Origin: CBETVX01 sp965539935 | Lineage (GTDB): Bacteria; Bacillota; Clostridia; Peptostreptococcales; Caminicellaceae | Direction: 5' to 3' | Length of the DNA stretch: 64,000 nt | Assembly: GCA_965539935.1 (NCBI GenBank) | Contig: CBETVX010000011.1 | Coordinates: 1 to 64,000 of the forward strand | Shown: positions 1 to 8,399 of the stretch, in pieces | Layout of the letters: each line of letters opens with the position of its first letter | Numbering within the stretch: the first letter of the stretch is position 1 | Translations under genes and position numbers: made by a program | The notes under the pieces: generated by a model | Database searches by the model: none | Seen by the model: the letters and a program-made list of their open reading frames with translations, nothing else | What the model was told of the DNA's origin: nothing

Positions 1-113
1 AGCAAAAAAATTATTTCGCTAGGAGATTTTATAGCTAAATCAAGCTTGTCTAAGTTATTTATAGCAGCAATAACAGGATTACTATGAATCCTTGAATAAA
101 AATTTGTAGCCAT
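1..113 (-). CDS. glpP: Glycerol-3-phosphate responsive antiterminator, N-terminal part
   Basis: Only the first 37 codons lie in the window; the gene runs off the left edge. The start is ATG at 113 behind the purine-rich stretch AAGGGGTGG. The translation begins MATNFYSR and contains NPVIAAINNLDKLDLA followed by SPSEIIFLL, which matches the N-terminus of GlpP-family proteins. These bind mRNA leaders in the presence of glycerol-3-phosphate and allow transcription of glycerol uptake genes. The family call rests on a short stretch, so it is moderately sure. Confidence 0.7.
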   Translation of the reverse strand, partial: MATNFYSRIHSNPVIAAINNLDKLDLAIKSPSEIIFL

Positions 114-262
114 AGAGCCACCCCTTCTATAGTAGTTTGTTTATATTATACATTATATATTATTTAATATTAATAATAAACATACTTCTTTTTTATGTAA
201 TATATATTAAAATATATGATAAAATATATATACATAAAGCTCACTTGGAGGGATGTGATTAT

Positions 263-850
263 ATGTATTCTTACTTAATATTTATACTATTGGGGTATTT
301 CATAGGAAGTCTTCCATTTTCATATCTTACAGGTAAATATTTAGGTAATATTGATATAAGAGAATATGGTAGTGGTAATACAGGTGCAACTAATGTTCTA
401 AGAACCCTTGGGAAAAAAGCTGGTTTATTAGCTTTTATAGGAGATTTCTTAAAAGGTCTTATTATAGCTTTGATTGCTAAGGGTTATGGAATTAATATTG
501 CTGTTTTGGCATCTGGTTTTGCGGTTGTTGGCCATTGCTATCCTATTTGGCTTAAATTTAAAGGTGGTAAAGGAGTTGCTACAGCAGGTGGAACAATCTT
601 TGGCCTATATCCTATAGTGGGAGTAATTCTTTTAGTAGTCATTATCGCAATAATATATATTTTTAGAATAGTATCTTTAGCCTCTATTACAGTAGCAATA
701 CTCTTTCCAATCCTATCTCTTATACTAAGATTACCTAATTCTTTTTTAATCTACTCTATTATCATTGGTTTATTCGTAGTCTACAAACACAAGTCTAATA
801 TTAAACGATTATTATCTGGTCAAGAAAAGAAAATTAATTTTAGTAAATAA
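263..850 (+). CDS. plsY: Acyl-phosphate:glycerol-3-phosphate acyltransferase PlsY
   Basis: PlsY transfers an acyl group from acyl-phosphate to glycerol-3-phosphate at the inner face of the membrane, the first step of phospholipid synthesis. The 195-residue product has about five hydrophobic segments and the family motifs GSLPFSYL near residue 13, GSGNTGATNVLR near residue 37 and FKGGKGVAT near residue 98. I chose ATG 263 because GGAGGG lies 10 bases before it and the family N-terminus (YLIFILLGYFIGS) starts here; the reading frame is open further upstream but codes for nothing family-like. A degraded copy of its 3' end lies at 2398-2521. Confidence 0.93.
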   Translation: MYSYLIFILLGYFIGSLPFSYLTGKYLGNIDIREYGSGNTGATNVLRTLGKKAGLLAFIGDFLKGLIIALIAKGYGINIAVLASGFAVVGHCYPIWLKFKGGKGVATAGGTIFGLYPIVGVILLVVIIAIIYIFRIVSLASITVAILFPILSLILRLPNSFLIYSIIIGLFVVYKHKSNIKRLLSGQEKKINFSK

Positions 851-1019
851 ATGCTGTTCTATAATGAATGTTGGGGTCCATATAAATCTATGTACCTCAA
901 CATTCTATTTCAAATAAAAATTTACCTGTTAAATAAATTGTATAAAATATTATTTGAAAAAAATAAAGAAAAGACAGTTTATCCGCAAGTGCATAGTAAT
1001 TTCATTAAGCATTTTCTAA

Positions 1020-1073
1020 ATTTAAAAAGGTCTACGTCTAATAATATAATAAAGTTATTAGAAACCTAGACCT
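1020..1073 (-). terminator. Rho-independent terminator after the permease pair
   Basis: A long two-part hairpin spans 1028-1073: AGGTCT pairs with AGACCT on the outside and TCTAATAA with TTATTAGA inside. Read on the minus strand it is followed by TTTTTAAATTT. It lies 30 bases past the stop of the minus-strand permease gene ending at 1103. Confidence 0.75.
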
Positions 1074-1102
1074 ATCCAACTTATCATTATTTCTATGAAT
1101 TA

Positions 1103-1633
1103 TTATAAAGATTTAGCTTTAATATATATTTTATTTATCTCCTCTTTAGATAATATTCCTGATATAAGATATGCAATAATAATTATTCCTGGAATATCTA
1201 CTAATAATCGTGTCACAGCAAATCTAGGTCCTAGAGCAGATAGCTCAAATAAGAACATAGGAATTTTTGTTGTTGACCACGCTCCTATAAATATAAGCAC
1301 ATTAGTAAATTTTACTCCTTTTTTCATAAATACTGCTGCTATAGGAAATGCACCGTACAATGGCCCAGCGGCAGCTGATCCTATAAAAATTGCTAGAAGT
1401 ATTCCTTTAATCCCAGATTGATTCCCCATATATTTAATCATTATTTCTTTAGGAACCCATATGTCTAAAAGTCCTAACAATACAAAAATTGGTGGAACAA
1501 CTAATGCCATTGTTTTAAATTGATAAACAGTTATATTTATAGCTTTCCAAGCAATTTCTCTGTTAATAAAAAATAATGCACATAATATAATTAAAGTTAT
1601 AACGAAAGACCTATACCTCTTAATCAAAACCAT
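1103..1633 (-). CDS. ArsP/YraQ-type permease, second half-protein
   Basis: A 176-residue membrane protein with about five hydrophobic segments. It has a glycine/alanine-rich stretch, GSAAAGPLYGAFPIAAVFMKK, like the signature of the ArsP_1/DUF318 permease family, which is known as a single protein of about 300 residues with two such halves. Here each half has its own gene; this one overlaps the stop of the first by 10 bases, so the two are surely co-translated. ArsP proteins export trivalent organoarsenicals, but many family members have no known substrate, and nothing here fixes one. Confidence 0.7.
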   Translation of the reverse strand: MVLIKRYRSFVITLIILCALFFINREIAWKAINITVYQFKTMALVVPPIFVLLGLLDIWVPKEIMIKYMGNQSGIKGILLAIFIGSAAAGPLYGAFPIAAVFMKKGVKFTNVLIFIGAWSTTKIPMFLFELSALGPRFAVTRLLVDIPGIIIIAYLISGILSKEEINKIYIKAKSL

Positions 1634-2121
1634 ATTCCACTAGCCACCTTTCCAATAATATATGCTACTACAAAAGAGAAAAGAAAAGCCAATACATTTC
1701 TTATTAAGGTTAGACGTTTGCCAAAATATTTTATCTCAATTGGGGCCGTAATAATACCTACCATCATCAAGGTTGATACAAAAACTGCAATTTGCATGTA
1801 TCCAGCACCTTTCTTAAGTAACATATCAGCCGTTGGAAAGGCAACAAATCCTGGGATTAAGGTTACTGCTCCTACAAATGCAGATAATAAGACTCCATAC
1901 CATCCTGACTCAGATCCTATGATTTTTGATATAAATTCAGCATTAAAAACTGAAAGCATTATCCCTACAAGAACTATCACACTTAAGAATTGTGGTAAAA
2001 TATTTTCAAATGCTTTCCAAGCTTTTTTTACTACTTTTTTTGTCTTATTCTTATCTTTATAATAAGATATTCCAAACAGGATTATTGTAATAATATATAT
2101 GATTGTGTTCAAATCCTTCAC
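1624..2121 (-). CDS. ArsP/YraQ-type permease, first half-protein
   Basis: A 165-residue membrane protein starting at GTG 2121 behind GAGGACG. It has a basic stretch (KNKTKKVVKKAWKAFENILP) before the first long hydrophobic run, then FVGAVTLIPGFVAFPTADMLLKKGAG, which mirrors the GSAAAGPLYGAFPIAAVFMKKG stretch of the partner gene. That repeat suggests the two chains are the two homologous halves of one DUF318/ArsP permease and form a heterodimer. The substrate is unknown. Confidence 0.7.
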   Translation of the reverse strand: MKDLNTIIYIITIILFGISYYKDKNKTKKVVKKAWKAFENILPQFLSVIVLVGIMLSVFNAEFISKIIGSESGWYGVLLSAFVGAVTLIPGFVAFPTADMLLKKGAGYMQIAVFVSTLMMVGIITAPIEIKYFGKRLTLIRNVLAFLFSFVVAYIIGKVASGIWF

Positions 2122-2397
2122 CGTCCTCTTAGAATACTCTATATCCTAAATATTGAATTAATTAAAATCTTAGTTCTTTTGCTTCAATATAATATATAGA
2201 TTGAATTGATCTTTTTTATTTTTATAATTATATGATAATATTATAATATTATGGTAAGTCTTCGTCTTATATTTGTCAATATTTATTAGAATCTTTTATA
2301 GACATAATAAGAGAGAATAAGTATAATCATTCTCTTGCTTTTTTAAAGCTACCCATATTTATTTAGATTTTATGGTCTTAGGTTAATATCTTATTTT
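2122..2397. other. Gene-free AT-rich intergenic region
   Basis: No gene is visible. It must hold the promoter of the minus-strand permease pair, but I could not pick convincing boxes among many TATAAT-like runs. It also holds the hairpin at 2312-2335 listed separately. A few bases near 2250-2270 loosely resemble plsY 5' sequence and may be further decayed remains of the copy at 2398-2521; this is weak. Confidence 0.4.
2312..2343 (+). terminator. Terminator-like hairpin on the plus strand
   Basis: AGAGAAT at 2312-2318 pairs with ATTCTCT at 2329-2335 and is followed by TGCTTTTTT. It has the form of an intrinsic terminator for plus-strand transcription, although no intact plus-strand gene precedes it. 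Confidence 0.45.
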
Positions 2398-2521
2398 TCT
2401 TATATATTAAACTTCCCTTTATACATATTCCTTCATTATTGGATTATTAATAATATACAAACGCAAATCTAGTATTAAAGAACTATTATCTACTCAAGAA
2501 AAAAATTAATTTTACTAAATA
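2398..2521 (+). pseudogene. Decayed duplicate of the plsY 3' end
   Basis: The stretch aligns with the last about 124 bases of plsY (727-850). The final 65 bases match best, ending in AAAAATTAATTTTACTAAATAG against AAAATTAATTTTAGTAAATAA in plsY. There is a deletion of about seven bases and a frameshift near 2400-2450, so it cannot encode the conserved membrane segments. It still codes a terminal KKINFTK like the intact KKINFSK. It is best read as the remnant of a second plsY copy, or of a duplication whose other parts are lost. Confidence 0.7.
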
Positions 2522-2560
2522 GAAAAATAAGAGAATCCATTTGGATTCTCTTTTAATTAA
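2521..2560 (-). terminator. Bidirectional terminator after tRNA-Sec
   Basis: A perfect 10-bp stem (AAGAGAATCC with GGATTCTCTT, loop ATTT) spans 2529-2552 and has T-rich sequence on both outer sides. On the minus strand it lies 41 bases past tRNA-Sec; on the plus strand it directly follows the plsY remnant, whose old terminator it may be. Confidence 0.8.
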
Positions 2561-2592
2561 TATACTATAAGTATATCCCTTAGAAATGCTAT

Positions 2593-2689
2593 TGGCGGGA
2601 GTATGTGGGAATCGAACCCACCTAAGGAGCTCCTAACCCCTCATACTGGTTTTGAAGACCAGAGGGCACACCAGCACCCATCTACTCCC
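2593..2689 (-). tRNA. selC: tRNA-Sec (anticodon TCA)
   Basis: A 97-base tRNA with anticodon TCA at 2655-2653 in the loop of the stem CTGGT/ACCAG. The acceptor stem begins GGGAGTA and ends TACTCCC, followed by G and an encoded CCA. The T arm is GTGGG-TTCGATT-CCCAC. The D stem is long and the variable arm extended, both typical of selenocysteine tRNA. It is charged with serine, which SelA converts to selenocysteine using selenophosphate made by SelD; all those genes are in this window at 17.9-22.4 kb. Confidence 0.96.
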
Positions 2690-2719
2690 ATAGAATTTAC
2701 AAACAATTGATACTAGTAC

Positions 2720-2747
2720 ATTATAGCAAATGGACAAGATTTGTCAA
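2720..2747 (-). promoter_or_regulatory. Consensus promoter of tRNA-Sec
   Basis: On the minus strand a perfect -35 box TTGACA (2747-2742) and a perfect -10 box TATAAT (2725-2720) are separated by 16 bases. The expected transcript start is about 20-25 bases before the mature tRNA 5' end at 2689. Confidence 0.88.
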
Positions 2748-2804
2748 GGGATAGTTTTAGTAGTATATTTTCCCGTTATATCTAGATTTTATAAAACAAT
2801 AACT

Positions 2805-3857
2805 TTATTGCATATCAAAAAAACTTAACTGTTCCACAACTATATCAGTAAAATTAGAAACTGTAACACCAATCAACCTTATTCCTTTTGATATATCTAC
2901 TTCCTTTAGTATAGATATAGCATTTTCCAATATTTCCTGTGGTGTATTTATGTATGTATTTATTGTCTTACTCTTAGTATGAGTTTCAAAATTAGTAGTT
3001 TTTATCTTCACTGTAATGGTTTTTGCAGATAATCTCTTTTTATTTAAGGAATTAGATATATCATCAGAAAACTTTACTAAATACTTCTTTAAATTTTCTT
3101 TATTCTTTGTATCTTCTTTCAATGTAGTTTCTCTGCCTATTGATTTTACTTCTCTATGCTTTTTAACTCTTCTATTATCAATACCCCTTATTCTATCATA
3201 AATTTCCAAACCATATTTTCCAAAAAAATCTATAAGATATTCTTTAGGTAATCTCAAAAGATCCTCTATAGTAAAAATACCTATTTTATTTAATCTATCA
3301 GCTGATTTCTTACCTATCCCATAGACCTTTCTTATAGATAGAGGTTTTAATATTTCTGGTATCATATCTTTAGTTATTATTTTTATACCATTAGGTTTAT
3401 TCCAGTCGGAAGCAAGCTTAGCTAAAAATTTATTATATGAAATACCAATTGATATAGTAAGTCCAGTTCTTTCATATACTTCTTTTTTAATATAATGAGC
3501 TATTTCTAAATCTTCTTTATTTAAATGGGTTATATCTAAATAGGCTTCATCTATAGATAAGGGTTCCACTAAATCTGTTAGGTTATAAAAAATTTCAAAT
3601 ATTTTTTTTGATACTTCCTTATACCTCCAATGCCTTGTAGGTACAAATATACCATGGGGACATTTTTGCTTTGCCATAAAGGTAGGCATAGCCGAATGTA
3701 CTCCATATTTTCTAGCTTCATAGGAAGCAGTACATACCACTCCTCTGTCTCCAATACCACCAACTATTACTGGTTTACCCTTTAGTTTTGGATTGTCTAT
3801 TTGTTCTACTGCCGCAAAAAAAGCGTCCATATCCACATGTATAATCTTAGGTTCCAT
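2805..3857 (-). CDS. dinB: DNA polymerase IV (Y family)
   Basis: A translesion polymerase of 350 residues, the normal length. It shows the palm motif HVDMDAFFAAVE near residue 5 and SIDEAYLD near residue 100, which supply the metal-binding acidic residues, then a helix-hairpin-helix stretch (VYGIGKKSADRLNKIGI) and a little-finger domain. It ends QLSFFDMQ, where QLSFF is like the beta-clamp binding tails of this family. ATG 3857 is preferred over GTG 3866 because GAGGTG then sits at a usable distance. No LexA-type dyad was seen upstream. It follows tRNA-Sec but is not co-regulated with it. Confidence 0.94.
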   Translation of the reverse strand: MEPKIIHVDMDAFFAAVEQIDNPKLKGKPVIVGGIGDRGVVCTASYEARKYGVHSAMPTFMAKQKCPHGIFVPTRHWRYKEVSKKIFEIFYNLTDLVEPLSIDEAYLDITHLNKEDLEIAHYIKKEVYERTGLTISIGISYNKFLAKLASDWNKPNGIKIITKDMIPEILKPLSIRKVYGIGKKSADRLNKIGIFTIEDLLRLPKEYLIDFFGKYGLEIYDRIRGIDNRRVKKHREVKSIGRETTLKEDTKNKENLKKYLVKFSDDISNSLNKKRLSAKTITVKIKTTNFETHTKSKTINTYINTPQEILENAISILKEVDISKGIRLIGVTVSNFTDIVVEQLSFFDMQ

Positions 3858-3991
3858 GAAAATCACCTCATATATTAGATTATATCAAACAAATAAATGT
3901 GAAGTGATTAAAACCTATAAAATTTATTTATTAATTAAAGTACTACTGAAATAAAAAGGAATTTTTCCCATTGATATGATTAGTTATTGCT

Positions 3992-4990
3992 TCAAACTAA
4001 TCCCTTTTTTATGCTCTTTCTTAATCCAAAAAATATAATTAAGGTTAATCCCAATATCCATAAAGAATATAGACCTATCTCCGACCAAGATATGGTATCA
4101 GTTATTATCCCCTTTAGGCCCATAAAAGTCCAATAGGAGGGGGACCAATATAGCATAAAATGTTTGTTTTGAGGTAACATGATAGCTCCTATTATAGCAA
4201 TTGACACTATAATCATTAAAAATTTCATATTGGCAATTCCAGCAATTTGATTTTCACTAATTATTCCTATCAAAAAACCTATAATAAGAACTAAAAGAGA
4301 ACTAACTATTGTCATAGTAAATACCATATACAAATTTATATTTAAAAAACCTAATATCCACAGTATAATATAAACTTGAATTATTGGAATTATAATTCCA
4401 ATTAAGCTTTTACCTAAAATAAATTCAAACTTTTTCATCGGCGAAACATTTAGGGCTCTAATAGTCCCCGATTGTTTTTCTTCAATAATGTTCAATCCAA
4501 CAATTATCCCTCCTATCATTATTGCAGTTATAATAATAGATGCAGTTCCAATACTTGTAACAGGAGATATTTGCATCCCTATATTAGTCACAGAATAATT
4601 TATATTCATATTATTATTAGATTCTATATCCCTAATAATCATTTGAGGTACTTCTACCGTATCATGACTTTCATTACCCTCTAAAATAACTACGAAATTA
4701 TCATTTTCATTTTTAATTATACCTGCAACATCATCTATATCATTTACTCTACTCTTTATTTCTTCTATGGAGTCATAAGTTTCTACTTTACCATATTGAT
4801 TAAATATTTTTATTACATCTTCTCTTATACTACTATCTAAAGCAAATTGTAATGATGCAGAACTAACACTAGGAATAAAAAATTTAAAGGCAATAGCTAA
4901 AAGTATAGGAGCTACAAGCATATATGTAAGCATAAACTCTCTAAAACTGCTATTCAGATCTCTTATGAAGATGGATATTATTCTTTTCAT
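3992..4990 (-). CDS. ABC-2 type transporter permease, second subunit
   Basis: A 332-residue protein with one N-terminal membrane segment, an extracytoplasmic stretch of about 130 residues (GKVETYDSIEEIKSR onward) and then five hydrophobic segments. This is the usual plan of ABC-2 exporters. GLNIIEEKQSGTIRALNVSPMKK is the typical cytoplasmic coupling stretch. It is the last gene of the operon with the ATPase at 6057-6911 and the sister permease at 5002-6054, and likely forms a heterodimer with the latter. The substrate cannot be told from sequence. Confidence 0.85.
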   Translation of the reverse strand: MKRIISIFIRDLNSSFREFMLTYMLVAPILLAIAFKFFIPSVSSASLQFALDSSIREDVIKIFNQYGKVETYDSIEEIKSRVNDIDDVAGIIKNENDNFVVILEGNESHDTVEVPQMIIRDIESNNNMNINYSVTNIGMQISPVTSIGTASIIITAIMIGGIIVGLNIIEEKQSGTIRALNVSPMKKFEFILGKSLIGIIIPIIQVYIILWILGFLNINLYMVFTMTIVSSLLVLIIGFLIGIISENQIAGIANMKFLMIIVSIAIIGAIMLPQNKHFMLYWSPSYWTFMGLKGIITDTISWSEIGLYSLWILGLTLIIFFGLRKSIKKGLV

Positions 4991-5001
4991 TTTATATCAC
5001 C

Positions 5002-6054
5002 CTATCTTTTTATAAGATTATATCTATAGGTAATTATTGATAATAAGTAGTTTATAATTGATAATATTGAAAATGTAATTATAGTACTGTAAATAATACT
5101 ATTATTTCCTGATGGAAAAACAGCTTCTTTTATTGCAAATAACAATGAATATGTAGGTAATACCCTAATATATGTTGGAGCAAAACTTGGCATAAAGTAT
5201 GAAATGAAGGGTAGTGCTAAAACCATGCTTATTGCAATAACCCATATCATGGATTGTGACAAATCATCGAAAAAGCTGGCTACTATAAGACCTAGTGCCG
5301 AAGCAAAAACTCCTCCTACAGTAACAAGTAATAATAAATAAAAGTAATTTGCATTGGTGCCTACTACCATCAATGTACTAATTATTGTTGAAATCCAACC
5401 TAGTAAAACCATTAATAATATTTTAGATCCCAAATATTCTGACAATCCACCAGGGGTTACTAAATAAGACTTTATAGTGCCCTCATCCTTTTCCATAAAT
5501 ATCAAAGCAGCTATCATAATAAATCCTAATAAGGCTGGTTCCATAACCAAAAAAGTCGGAAGAACCTTTTTGTTCAATGGTATTTGAAGTGTTTCATAGT
5601 CAGCTTTTAATCTTACTACATTTACTTCTTTTACTTCATTAATTCTTCTATTAATACCATCTTTTAATGATAATAGTAAAATATTTACTAATCTTTCATT
5701 TTCATGACCCTGCAATATAAATTCTATAGAAGGAATATCCTTTTTTTCAACTATCATGCCTATACTATTTGGGTTATCTTTCATATTTTTAATTACTTCT
5801 TCCTTTGAATCTAGAAGCTTTATATTATTATGATTGACTTTTGACTCATCTATTAATTCATTTATAAGTATACTTTGATTTTTTTCATAGCTATTATAGA
5901 TATACATATTAGGTTGAATACTTAATTCTTTAGGTATAATAAAATTAATAATTGCCCCAAATAATATGGCAATAAATATTGTGGCAAGAAAAAAATAATT
6001 TCTATAGGCAGTTATGATATCTTTTTTTAGGAGTGATAAAAACCTATTCACCAT
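5002..6054 (-). CDS. ABC-2 type transporter permease, first subunit
   Basis: A 350-residue protein with the same plan as its downstream neighbour: one N-terminal membrane segment, a large outer domain (IQPNMYIYNSYEKNQS onward) and five C-terminal segments. The coupling stretch is FMEKDEGTIKSYLVTPGG. It lies 2 bases past the ATPase gene and 11 before the second permease. The two permeases are clearly diverged rather than recent copies, which suggests a fixed heteromeric exporter. Confidence 0.85.
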   Translation of the reverse strand: MVNRFLSLLKKDIITAYRNYFFLATIFIAILFGAIINFIIPKELSIQPNMYIYNSYEKNQSILINELIDESKVNHNNIKLLDSKEEVIKNMKDNPNSIGMIVEKKDIPSIEFILQGHENERLVNILLLSLKDGINRRINEVKEVNVVRLKADYETLQIPLNKKVLPTFLVMEPALLGFIMIAALIFMEKDEGTIKSYLVTPGGLSEYLGSKILLMVLLGWISTIISTLMVVGTNANYFYLLLLVTVGGVFASALGLIVASFFDDLSQSMIWVIAISMVLALPFISYFMPSFAPTYIRVLPTYSLLFAIKEAVFPSGNNSIIYSTIITFSILSIINYLLSIITYRYNLIKR

Positions 6055-6056
6055 AT

Positions 6057-6911
6057 TTAATGTAACTCCCTTCCAGTAACTTTAATGAATATCTCTTCTA
6101 AAGTTGCTTCTTGAGAATGCATAGTTTCAATATTTCCACGTTGGATTAGAAAATTAAGTCTTTCTCTATCTTTATTATCCACCATTGATAATCTTTCTGT
6201 TATAATTTTTCCTTTTTCTTTATATTCTACTTTGATAAGCTTCTCACCATACTTTAATTTTAAATTCCTTGGTGAATCCATAAGTATTATTTTTCCTTCA
6301 TTTATCAGTGCAACCCTATCACAAAGTTCTTCTGCTATATACATATTATGGGTTGTTAAAAATATAGTAGTATTTTCTTTATTTTTCCATTTTATAATTT
6401 CTTTTATCCTATTAGCTGTAGTTGGATCTAATCCAGAGGTTGGCTCATCCAAAAACCATATTTGGGGATTATTTATCATAGACCTTACAAATACAAGTCT
6501 TTGTAGCATCCCCTTTGAATATCCTCCTGCCTTTTTCTTTGCTGCTTCCTCAAGTCCAACCATTCTTAATAGTTTCATAGGGTCTTCAGTAGGAACTGTA
6601 AACATCTTTCTATAAAACTCTAGATTTTCTAATCCACTAAGTTTTTTATAAACATTTGCCCGTTCAAAGGATACTCCTATTTGATTAAATAATCTTTCAC
6701 TTGGCTTTTTTATATCAATATTGGCTAACTTTACCGTTCCCCTTTGGATGGGTAATAGACCAATTAATATATTTTGAGTAGTAGATTTGCCAGCTCCACT
6801 AGGACCTAAAAAGCCGAATATCTCTCCCTTTTCAATATCAAAGCTTATATCCTTTACTGCATAATTGTCATCATTAGTATATGAATAATATAAATTTTTT
6901 ACTTTAAGCAT
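6057..6911 (-). CDS. ABC transporter ATP-binding protein
   Basis: A 284-residue ATPase with Walker A GPSGAGKST near residue 38, the signature-like GGYSKGMLQRL, Walker B IWFLDEPTSGLD and the H-loop TTHNM. ATG 6911 is chosen because GGAGGT lies 7 bases before it; an in-frame ATG 15 bases earlier has no such site. The C-terminal 60 residues (KYGEKLIKVEYKEK onward) are the extension often seen in drug or antimicrobial-peptide exporters. It powers the two permeases encoded downstream. Export of a small hydrophobic or cationic compound is likely but not shown. Confidence 0.9.
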   Translation of the reverse strand: MLKVKNLYYSYTNDDNYAVKDISFDIEKGEIFGFLGPSGAGKSTTQNILIGLLPIQRGTVKLANIDIKKPSERLFNQIGVSFERANVYKKLSGLENLEFYRKMFTVPTEDPMKLLRMVGLEEAAKKKAGGYSKGMLQRLVFVRSMINNPQIWFLDEPTSGLDPTTANRIKEIIKWKNKENTTIFLTTHNMYIAEELCDRVALINEGKIILMDSPRNLKLKYGEKLIKVEYKEKGKIITERLSMVDNKDRERLNFLIQRGNIETMHSQEATLEEIFIKVTGRELH

Positions 6912-6945
6912 TAATACTACCTCCAAATTAACTTTTAGATATTCA

Positions 6946-8211
6946 TTATTTTATTATGCCCTTTAATACGGAATTTGTTTCTTCTAATACATTTTTTAGT
7001 CTTTCATAGTCAGATTCTATTAATAATTCATCCCTATTCCCTTCATAATCTTCTATGGCCTTTTCAACATCTAAAATCCTATAAATAATCCCATCCTTCG
7101 TATATGATTTATCTACCCAGGTAGGAATAAAGTCCACATGTGAAATCTCAGTTTTGTTGGTATTAAAATTCTTTTCTATATTAATAATAGTGATTAATCC
7201 ACTATCACAATATTTATCCCTTTGATTAGATATAAAATTTCCTTGGGAATAAATTACAAAGCACTTTCTTTCTTGACCTTCATCTGATTTATACTCCTTA
7301 AATTCCATTGGCTGTATTACATGGGGATGGCTTCCTAAAACTATATCTACACCATTTTGAAAAAGAATGTCAACCAGCTCTTTTTGTTCTGAACTTGGTT
7401 TCCTTACATACTCTTGCCCAAAATGGAGATAAAAAACTATTACATCAGAACCTAATTCCTTTGCCTTATTTATGTCCAGTAGCATTTTTTCTTTATTAAT
7501 TATATTAACAGCATGGGGATTATTTTTAGGAATAGGTATTCCATTGGTGCCATAGGTATAGTTCATAAAAGCAATTTTTATACCCTTTGTATCCATAATT
7601 AAAAGTTTCTCACTCTCATCTTCATTCCTATATGTTCCTATATGTAAAAGTCCTGATTTGTCTAAATTGTCTAAGGTACTAACTATGCCATAATTATTTC
7701 TATCTAGGGAATGATTATTTGCTGTTGTTATTATGTCAAACCCAGCATATTTCAGTGCGTCCCCTAATTGTTCAGGTGCATTAAATCTTGGAAAACCACT
7801 AAAGCCCTTTTCCTTTCCTGAAAAAGTCGTCTCTAAGTTTCCTATGGCAATATCTGCAAACTCGATATGTTTTTTGATTGGTTCAAACCAGCCTGTAAAA
7901 TCATACACTCCTTCTTTATATACCGATCTAAATTGAGGGGAGTGACACATTATATCTCCAACTGAAGCTATTGTGACTTTTTCTATTCTAATTTCCTCTT
8001 TATTATTGTTGCTATCTATATCATCTAACTCTCCATGTTCTTCATTTGTTTCAAGTACAGATTCCTTGGTCTTATGTATTCCATTAATGCTATTTACTTC
8101 ACCATTGATTTCATATACTTCGTTACTGATATCCTTTTCTATAGTTTGAAAACCACTTATTATTATAATAATACAAAAGATAATAATAATTGCACCTAGT
8201 TCTTTATTCAA
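6946..8211 (-). CDS. CapA-family metallophosphatase-like protein
   Basis: A 421-residue protein with an N-terminal membrane anchor (residues 6-21) and an acidic linker, then the PGA_cap domain from about residue 80. It shows the calcineurin-like metal motifs ASVGDIMCHS, GNLET, TANNHSLDR, YLHFGQEY and GSHPHVIQP in order. Relatives include CapA/PgsA of poly-gamma-glutamate synthesis, but capB and capC are absent, so that role is not supported. The start is TTG 8211 behind GAGGAGATAA. It precedes the ABC exporter genes by 34 bases and is probably the first gene of that operon. Confidence 0.88.
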   Translation of the reverse strand: MNKELGAIIIIFCIIIIISGFQTIEKDISNEVYEINGEVNSINGIHKTKESVLETNEEHGELDDIDSNNNKEEIRIEKVTIASVGDIMCHSPQFRSVYKEGVYDFTGWFEPIKKHIEFADIAIGNLETTFSGKEKGFSGFPRFNAPEQLGDALKYAGFDIITTANNHSLDRNNYGIVSTLDNLDKSGLLHIGTYRNEDESEKLLIMDTKGIKIAFMNYTYGTNGIPIPKNNPHAVNIINKEKMLLDINKAKELGSDVIVFYLHFGQEYVRKPSSEQKELVDILFQNGVDIVLGSHPHVIQPMEFKEYKSDEGQERKCFVIYSQGNFISNQRDKYCDSGLITIINIEKNFNTNKTEISHVDFIPTWVDKSYTKDGIIYRILDVEKAIEDYEGNRDELLIESDYERLKNVLEETNSVLKGIIK

Positions 8212-8335
8212 ATTATCTCCTCTTTTCTCCTTTATCTACTGATTTAATTATTATTCAATATATATAGTTTTATTTATTCATTTATTCTGTAGGTGATGTA
8301 AAAATCCTTTAAATACATGAATAATCTGTAAATCT

Positions 8336-8366
8336 AATATAAAAAAAGACGTTATTATTTAACGTC
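8336..8366 (-). terminator. Terminator of the pyrCFKD operon
   Basis: GACGTTA pairs with TAACGTC (8348-8366) and is followed on the minus strand by seven T. It lies 34 bases past the pyrD stop. Confidence 0.85.
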
Positions 8367-8399
8367 CTTATCAAAGGTTTAAAAATAATATATTAAATT

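Noticed and set aside
137..262. Longer plsY start at 137
   Set aside because: The extra 42 residues are low-complexity AT-rich code without family homology, and the Shine-Dalgarno lies before ATG 263.
851..1069. A 72-codon plus-strand frame after plsY
   Set aside because: It has no ribosome binding site, no family-like sequence, and its end is the terminator hairpin of the minus-strand permease operon (1028-1073).
1095..1421. A 108-codon plus-strand frame opposite the permease gene
   Set aside because: It is antisense to a clear membrane protein gene and its sequence only mirrors the coding bias of the other strand.
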